Source of the DNA: Apricaphanius iberus
Lineage: Eukaryota; Chordata; Actinopteri; Cyprinodontiformes; Aphaniidae
Direction of reading: 5' to 3'
Length of the DNA: 64,000 nt
NCBI GenBank assembly: GCA_028564705.1
Contig: JAPXFQ010001512.1
Span: 496,001-560,000 of the forward strand
Both the position numbers and the translations under genes were made by a program. Numbering within the stretch: the stretch's first letter is position 1; each line of letters begins with the position of its first letter. Below the pieces are notes generated by a model. It was not told the DNA's origin, did not search any database, and saw nothing but the letters and a program-made list of their open reading frames with translations. Shown here one piece after another: positions 60,844 through 64,000 of this stretch.

Positions 60844-61657
60844 GGGGTCTCATTTATAAAACATTGCGTAGAATCCCTACTAAAAGTGTACGTACGACCA
60901 AAACAAAAAGTTTGCGTACGCCAAAACGATTTCTGATTTATAAAACCATGCCTACGCACAGGTGTAAGCAATTTCGCTTTATAAATCACGGTCTTCTTGG
61001 AAGTTTGCGCACGTGAATTTGGCTCATATCCCGCCCTGAACACGCCCAAATCTGGCTATAAAAGGTCAATGCAAAGCAGGACATGAATATTGATGATTAT
61101 GAAGAAGAGGGGAAATATGGCCACAACAAAAGAAAAACAAGAAGAGAAACTTTACGGAGATTTTGATTGAAGTGCTAGTGGGTTTAGTGGAGGCTAGAGG
61201 ATAGATTTTATTTGGTGGACACAGCAGCGGTTTCACAAATAAAAGGAAGAACTGTGAGTGGCAGCATGTGGCCTAACTGAAAGCACGGTACCCGAAATAA
61301 AAATAAAAAAAAAGTGGTCTGACCTCAAAGTTGAGGGGGGGGAAAAAAACACTTGCCTCCCACCGCCAGAGTGGGTCTGCTACTGGAGGGGGTACGTGTA
61401 CACCCGAGCTGACACATTGCTACCTTAAATGATACAATAAAAATTTTACATCCTGGCCGATCCTTGCTCCCTGGGTGAAGGCTTCCTGTGGAGGAGGAGC
61501 CGGCTGTGGGTCGGGGTTCTCATGCTGGGGAGGGGGTACGCCAGGAGGGAGGGGAATTTCCTCGGACGGACTCACATTTTCCCGTCAAGTCTGTTTTTTA
61601 TAAATCCCAACTTTTGCTTTGAAAGTGTGCGTACACAACGTTTATAAGTGAGACCCC
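60844..61657 (+). mobile_element. Decayed Harbinger-like element
   Basis: The inverted ends GGGGTCTCATTTATAAAAC and (read in) GTTTATAAGTGAGACCCC bound about 814 bp. Subterminal GTACGTACG/TGCGTACGC words recur. The interior retains a short Myb/SANT-like coding remnant but no DDE transposase. It is a non-autonomous, degenerate copy. The target duplication is unclear. Confidence 0.65.
61148..61330 (+). pseudogene. Myb/SANT-like DNA-binding protein remnant
   Basis: The frame starting at about 61148 reads NFTEILIEVLVGLVEARG, then a stop, ILFGGHSSGFTNKRK, CEWQHVA, further stops and KKWSDLK in another frame. This is the Myb/SANT-like domain carried by Harbinger-type elements and their domesticated relatives, as I remember it. 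Several stop codons and a frameshift make it a pseudogene. Confidence 0.65.
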
Positions 61658-62699
61658 CGGTCATTTCAGAACAAAGAGAACAGCCCACATTTTCTAAGAA
61701 GCACAAACAGAGACTTTGGTCTGGTGTTTCAGTAACACCAGCAGCGCTAACGATGCAAATCACTGCTAAATCTTTCTGCCTTCATTTTAAACTAACATTA
61801 AAGTGACTGTTCTGTCCATCACATCGCCTTCCTCCAATAAACATATCAATAATTAATTGTATTTTTTTTAAAGTATCATCCAAGTGGACCGTTTGATTGT
61901 TCAGGTTTATGCTGACTTACAGGATAGAATTGTCCCGTCACAAATGAGCCCAGTGAGTGAAAAATAATGCACAGGCAGGTTTTGTGCCTATAACCTGCAC
62001 ACACAGGTTTTTATTAACAGCATCATGCTGCTGAGTCATGCATAAATGTGATACTTCATATTTCGAGCTGCTGTACTGGTATTTTGAATTCTGCCTTCTC
62101 AATTTCCAGTATTATTCCCACTTTTTGCTGCATCTACGATAGCCCTCCAGCCATCTTTCTACTTTAACTCCTTCAAAATCTGAGTCAAAATGTACAATGT
62201 TAAAACTTTCCGTCAGCCCAAGGCTTCTGGGAAACACGTCATCATGTACTGAGCCATTTGCTGCTCTAATCGTTTTCCTTTTCTGTGCATTCGTGCCACT
62301 ATTCATGTCCTTCAGATTATGCCAGCACCACTGTGATCTGTTTCTCTGTCTGAGTGTCTCTCTGCAGGCGTGTTTGCATCCAAGACTGTCCTTTATTCAG
62401 CTGCTGATGATCTCACCAACTTGTTCACGTTCCTGTATTGTTACCCAAGATGCACCGCTCTGTTTCTTGACCAATTTCTGATTTTTGTAGCTCTCTATTC
62501 GGCCAATAATGATTACAACCAAATTCCAATTCTCTTTAAGATTCATCAGTTAAAACCATTCAAAAATATATTCTAGTGTTGATGCATTGTGATTGTTAAC
62601 AGCATAGGTGACATCCCACATTGTGGGTGATAGAACACAAAAGGCTATATTTCACTAGTGCTGTTCATCGTTCCAAAATCTGAAAGAAAATTTCAATAG
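61658..62699. other. Flank, no gene recognised
   Basis: I found no supported feature. Confidence 0.4.
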
Positions 62700-63118
62700 A
62701 GTGGAACTTTATCAGACGATGCAGCAACAAGTTTTAAAAAATCTGTTCCATTCTTGCTTCCGTATGTGTCTCAGAATACCACAGTGGATGGCAGTAATTC
62801 CAACACTAACCCTTCAGAAATTGATGGTCTGGTTCAAAGTATTACTTCCTCACTGCGTTTGGCACTAGACAGTGTAGCCCCCTTAAAAAAGAAGGTAATC
62901 AGCCATAGGAGGTTGGCTCCCTGGTTTAGTGCAGAGTTGCGTACTTTAAAGCAGAATACTAGGAAACTGGAGAGAAAATGGCGCTCTAGACAGTTAAATC
63001 ATTTCTTTCTAACTTGGAAAAACATTCTACTACCTTATAAAAACGCCCTTCGAAAAGCTAGAACAGCATATTTCTCATCATTAATATTGGTAAATAAAAA
63101 CAGTCCTAGGTTTCTTTT

Positions 63119-63875
63119 TCAGAATCAGAATCAACTTTAATGGCCAAGTATGACACATACAAGAAATTTGACTCCGGCAACTTTTCTCTCCAGTACAGAC
63201 TTAAGTAAGTGAAATAAAAAAAAATACAAATAAATAATAAAGTATAATATATACAACAAACCGGGGTTATTGTACAGTGAGTATATACAGCAGTGCAGAG
63301 TTATAGTTTTTTGTTATGTGAATGGACTAACACTCTGTGACCATTCAGAGTTCATCAGAGCGACAGCCTGGGGGAAGAAACTGTTCTTGTGTCGGGTGGT
63401 TTTGGCGTACAGCGCTCTGTAACGCCGGCCTGAGGGGAAGAGCCTAAACAGATTGTGGCCAGGGTGTGAGGGTTCTGTGGTGATTTTTCTGGCCCACTTC
63501 CTGACCCTGGCCCGGAATAGGTCCTCAATGGAGGGAAGATCGGTTCCTATGATCCTCTCTGATGACCTGACTGTTCTCTGCAGTCTAACCTTGTCTTGCC
63601 TGGTGGCGGATCCGAACCAGGCAGAGATGGATGAGGTCAGGACAGACTGGACTATTGCTGTGTAGAAGATGGTCAGCAGTTCCAGAGGCAGGTTGAACTT
63701 TCTGAGCTGACGCAGAAAGTACAGCCTTTGCTGGGCCTTCTTTCTCATACAGTTAATGTGGGAGGTCCACTTCAGGTCCCGTGTGATGGTGGATCCTAGG
63801 AACCTGAAAGACTCCACTGTGGGGACTGGCCTTTCAGGTTCCTAGGATCCACCATCACACGGGACCTGAAGTGAA
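63119..63875 (-). pseudogene. 5'-truncated L2-type LINE inserted into the plus-strand LINE
   Basis: The minus-strand frame (63314-63817) encodes the C-terminal RT region: ESFRFLGSTITRDLKWTSHI, KKAQQRLYFLRQLRKFNLPL, SSISAWFGSATRQDKVRLQR, FPSGRRYRALYAKTTRHKNS. The 3' end is the typical tail catacttggccattaaagtt followed by GATTCTGATTCT on the minus strand. The duplication at the insertion point is only about 3 bp (TTT). The 5' end carries a 43-bp foldback. Confidence 0.85.
63768..63873. repeat. Perfect 43-bp inverted repeat, 20-nt spacer
   Basis: The left arm 63768-63810 and right arm 63831-63873 are exact reverse complements. The arm sequence encodes the FRFLGSTITRDLK part of the inserted LINE, so the right arm is an inverted copy of LINE coding sequence attached to its own truncated 5' end. 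Confidence 0.95.
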
Positions 63876-64000
63876 GTTTAGTACAGTTGCCAAACTTACA
63901 CAGAGTCATAGCTCTGTTGAGCCAACTATTCCCCTTTCTTTCAGTAGTGATGACTTTATGGGCTTCTTCATAAGTAAAATAAATTCTACAAAGAATAATA

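Larger units (their letters stand above)
62700..64000 (+). pseudogene. L2/CR1-type LINE, interrupted, running off the window
   Basis: 62754-63120 encodes the linker between endonuclease and reverse transcriptase (LALDSVAPLKKK, HRRLAPWFSAELRTLKQNTR, LERKWRSRQL, NALRKARTAYFSSLI, KNSPRFLF). The protein resumes at 63876 with STVAKLTQSHSSVEPTIPLS and SSDDFMGFF to the end of the window. The join restores RFLF-STVAKL, so a 0.75-kb insertion separates the halves. The RT core would lie to the right of the window. The upstream endonuclease was not found. Confidence 0.8.

Noticed and set aside
1..64000. CRISPR array, operon or other prokaryotic-type system
   Set aside because: There are no regularly spaced short direct repeats, no ribosome-binding-site-led gene clusters, and the gene content and introns are vertebrate.

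Overview
The window is ray-finned fish (teleost) nuclear DNA. It is AT-rich and intron-rich, and it is full of fish-type mobile DNA: Tc1-like elements, hAT and Harbinger MITEs, L2/CR1-type LINEs and a tRNA-derived SINE. It contains one recognisable protein-coding gene, a minus-strand electrically silent voltage-gated K+ channel subunit of the Kv6 (KCNG) family that best fits kcng4. Its two coding exons, 48843-49625 and 4043-4873, are separated by one phase-0 intron of about 44 kb. Spliced together they give a 537-residue subunit with a T1 domain, S1-S6 and a TVGYGD selectivity filter. I could not run alignments, so family and clade names rest on motif recognition.

Layout: 1-4042 is downstream flank, with a MITE-like element carrying Tc1 inverted repeats, a decayed Tc1 and a (TA)n tract. 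4043-49720 is the kcng4 gene, whose intron carries nearly all the interesting material. This includes a Tc1 copy that appears split, a fairly young but dead Tc1-like transposon (13966-15141), an internally deleted LINE (17641-18998), a Tc1 interrupted by two other MITEs (22480-23900), a hAT-like element (27612-28639), a TIR-bounded element with a GC-rich 90-bp minisatellite (32401-34247), a GT-flanked repeat with telomere-like sequence (35649-35985) and a TTAA-flanked MITE (36318-36874). It also holds two near-identical 955-bp segments (37119-40925 and 42921-43875). 49721-64000 is upstream flank, with a hAT MITE carrying a tRNA-like pol III promoter (50557-51111), a full-length-looking SINE, an LTR-like block, a decayed Harbinger-type element and a LINE inserted into another LINE at the right edge.

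The most unusual object is a 2.83-kb, very GC-rich, apparently non-coding insertion at 37906-40739. It carries the marks of LINE-mediated retroposition: a 36-nt uninterrupted T tract (a poly(A) tail read on the minus strand) and a perfect 17-19 bp target-site duplication. The second 955-bp segment preserves the unoccupied site, so the boundaries are known to the base. It contains a strong 22-bp hairpin and a canonical G-quadruplex motif on its sense strand, and no recognisable transposon protein. It may be a non-autonomous retroposon, a retrocopied long non-coding RNA, or the 3' part of a LINE with an exceptionally long GC-rich 3' UTR.

Most other open reading frames are short and look like chance, or are shadows on the opposite strand of the features listed.
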